From the NCBI GenBank assembly GCA_002438345.1, contig DJUJ01000132.1, forward strand, positions 8,862 to 14,961: a DNA stretch of 6,100 nt, in the 5' to 3' direction. The notes beneath the pieces are model-generated. The model made no database searches and was not told where the DNA came from. It saw only the letters and a program-made list of their open reading frames with translations. Source of the stretch: Paenibacillus sp. UBA6285 (GTDB taxonomy: Bacteria; Bacillota; Bacilli; Paenibacillales; Paenibacillaceae). Positions 5,625 through 6,100 of the stretch are shown here, piece after piece; position 1 is the stretch's first letter, and the number at the start of each line of letters is the position of its first letter. Position numbers and translations under genes: made by a program.

Positions 5625-6100
5625 ATGAATGCTAACGCGTCGGATAAAGATTCAGAACGATTGTTTATTGCTGTGAAATTACCCTTGGAACTTCGACAAG
5701 TTGTGGCTCAGGAGTGCTCCAATCTATCTCAGACTTATCAGTTCGCTAAATGGACGCATCCAGAGGATTATCATATTACCCTGCAATTTTTGGGAGACAC
5801 CCCGAAGACGAAAATCCCGGATTTAATCATGGCGTTGAAGCAGTTGTCAGGGCAATGCCGCCCCTTCAAACTATCCTTGGACAAATGGGGTACATTCGGT
5901 CTTCCAACGGCTCCAAGAGTGTTATGGGTAGGGGTTTCTGGCGAATTAGAGGAGCTGAATCAACTAGCTACGAAAGTACACTCTTCAACGCTTCCATTAG
6001 GTTTTCCAGCTGAATCTAGGGAGTATAAACCACATCTCACAGTTGCTCGAAAGTATCGGGGAAAAATTTCATTTGATGCTAAAATGCCGGAAAATTTACT
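5625..6100 (+). CDS. thpR: RNA 2',3'-cyclic phosphodiesterase (2H phosphoesterase, ThpR/LigT family), partial at 3' end
   Basis: Two-histidine phosphoesterase that by family opens 2',3'-cyclic phosphate ends of RNA; archaeal and bacterial homologues were first described as 2'-5' RNA ligases. The N-terminal RLFIAVKLP (12-20) is the usual first strand. The two HxTx motifs are HITL (50-53, in YHITLQFLG) and HLTV (137-140, in YKPHLTVARK), so both catalytic His/Thr pairs are intact. WTHPEDYH and APRVLWVGV (96-104) also fit the family. The ATG at 5625 follows AGGAGAAGGTG (5606-5616), with 8 nt between this SD and the start. The frame stays open to the window edge after 158 codons; family members are about 180-190 aa, so roughly the last 25 residues are missing. 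It is divergent from the dehydrogenase across 88 bp in which I see no convincing promoter hexamers. Physiological RNA substrate is unknown. Confidence 0.93.
   Translation, partial: MNANASDKDSERLFIAVKLPLELRQVVAQECSNLSQTYQFAKWTHPEDYHITLQFLGDTPKTKIPDLIMALKQLSGQCRPFKLSLDKWGTFGLPTAPRVLWVGVSGELEELNQLATKVHSSTLPLGFPAESREYKPHLTVARKYRGKISFDAKMPENL

Noticed and set aside
5750..6013. Plus-strand 87-codon frame within the 2H phosphoesterase gene
   Set aside because: It is a shifted frame of the ThpR-family gene, whose own frame contains both HxTx motifs and has an SD.
1..6100. CRISPR array, tRNA/rRNA gene, insertion sequence or attachment site
   Set aside because: No regularly spaced repeats, cloverleaf-like sequence, transposase motif or flanking direct repeats were seen on either strand.

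Overview
The window looks like chromosomal DNA from a low-to-moderate-GC, endospore-forming type Firmicute, most likely Paenibacillus or a close relative. This is inferred from AGGAGG-type ribosome binding sites and from the gene families present (HTH/PBP-like one-component regulator, class F-type sortase, CE4 deacetylase, large HD-type dNTPase, 2H phosphoesterase). No rRNA or housekeeping marker is present, so the genus is a judgement and not proven.

Layout: (1) Positions 1-2762 form a leftward set of four co-oriented genes separated by only 42-66 bp. In transcription order they are a small secreted Lys/His-rich protein ending in an MPKTG sorting motif (2762-2457), a class F-like sortase with a possible lipoprotein signal (2414-1791), a secreted CE4 polysaccharide deacetylase (1738-989), and a DNA-binding regulator with a molybdate-binding-like sensor domain (922 to beyond the left edge). 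The regulator has its own candidate promoter and may be a separate unit. (2) A 189-bp divergent intergenic region contains two dyads and a TATAAT promoter. (3) A rightward HD-domain deoxynucleotide triphosphohydrolase (2952-4361) is followed by a strong intrinsic terminator at 4391-4446. (4) A leftward D-2-hydroxyacid dehydrogenase (5536-4580) converges on it. (5) A rightward RNA 2',3'-cyclic phosphodiesterase-type 2H protein (5625 to beyond the right edge) diverges from the dehydrogenase across 88 bp.

The part that stands out is the leftward surface cassette: one dedicated sortase next to one tiny polycationic substrate, whose sorting motif lacks the usual hydrophobic segment and positive tail, together with a cell-wall polysaccharide deacetylase. 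The three products would all act outside the membrane. A plausible reading is that the sortase attaches or transpeptidates a Lys/His-rich peptide onto the envelope while the deacetylase changes the charge of wall glycans; this coupling is inference. A 10-bp perfect hairpin between substrate and sortase genes may set their relative expression. The remaining genes (dNTPase, dehydrogenase, RNA phosphodiesterase) look like ordinary metabolic genes with no evident link to the cassette.
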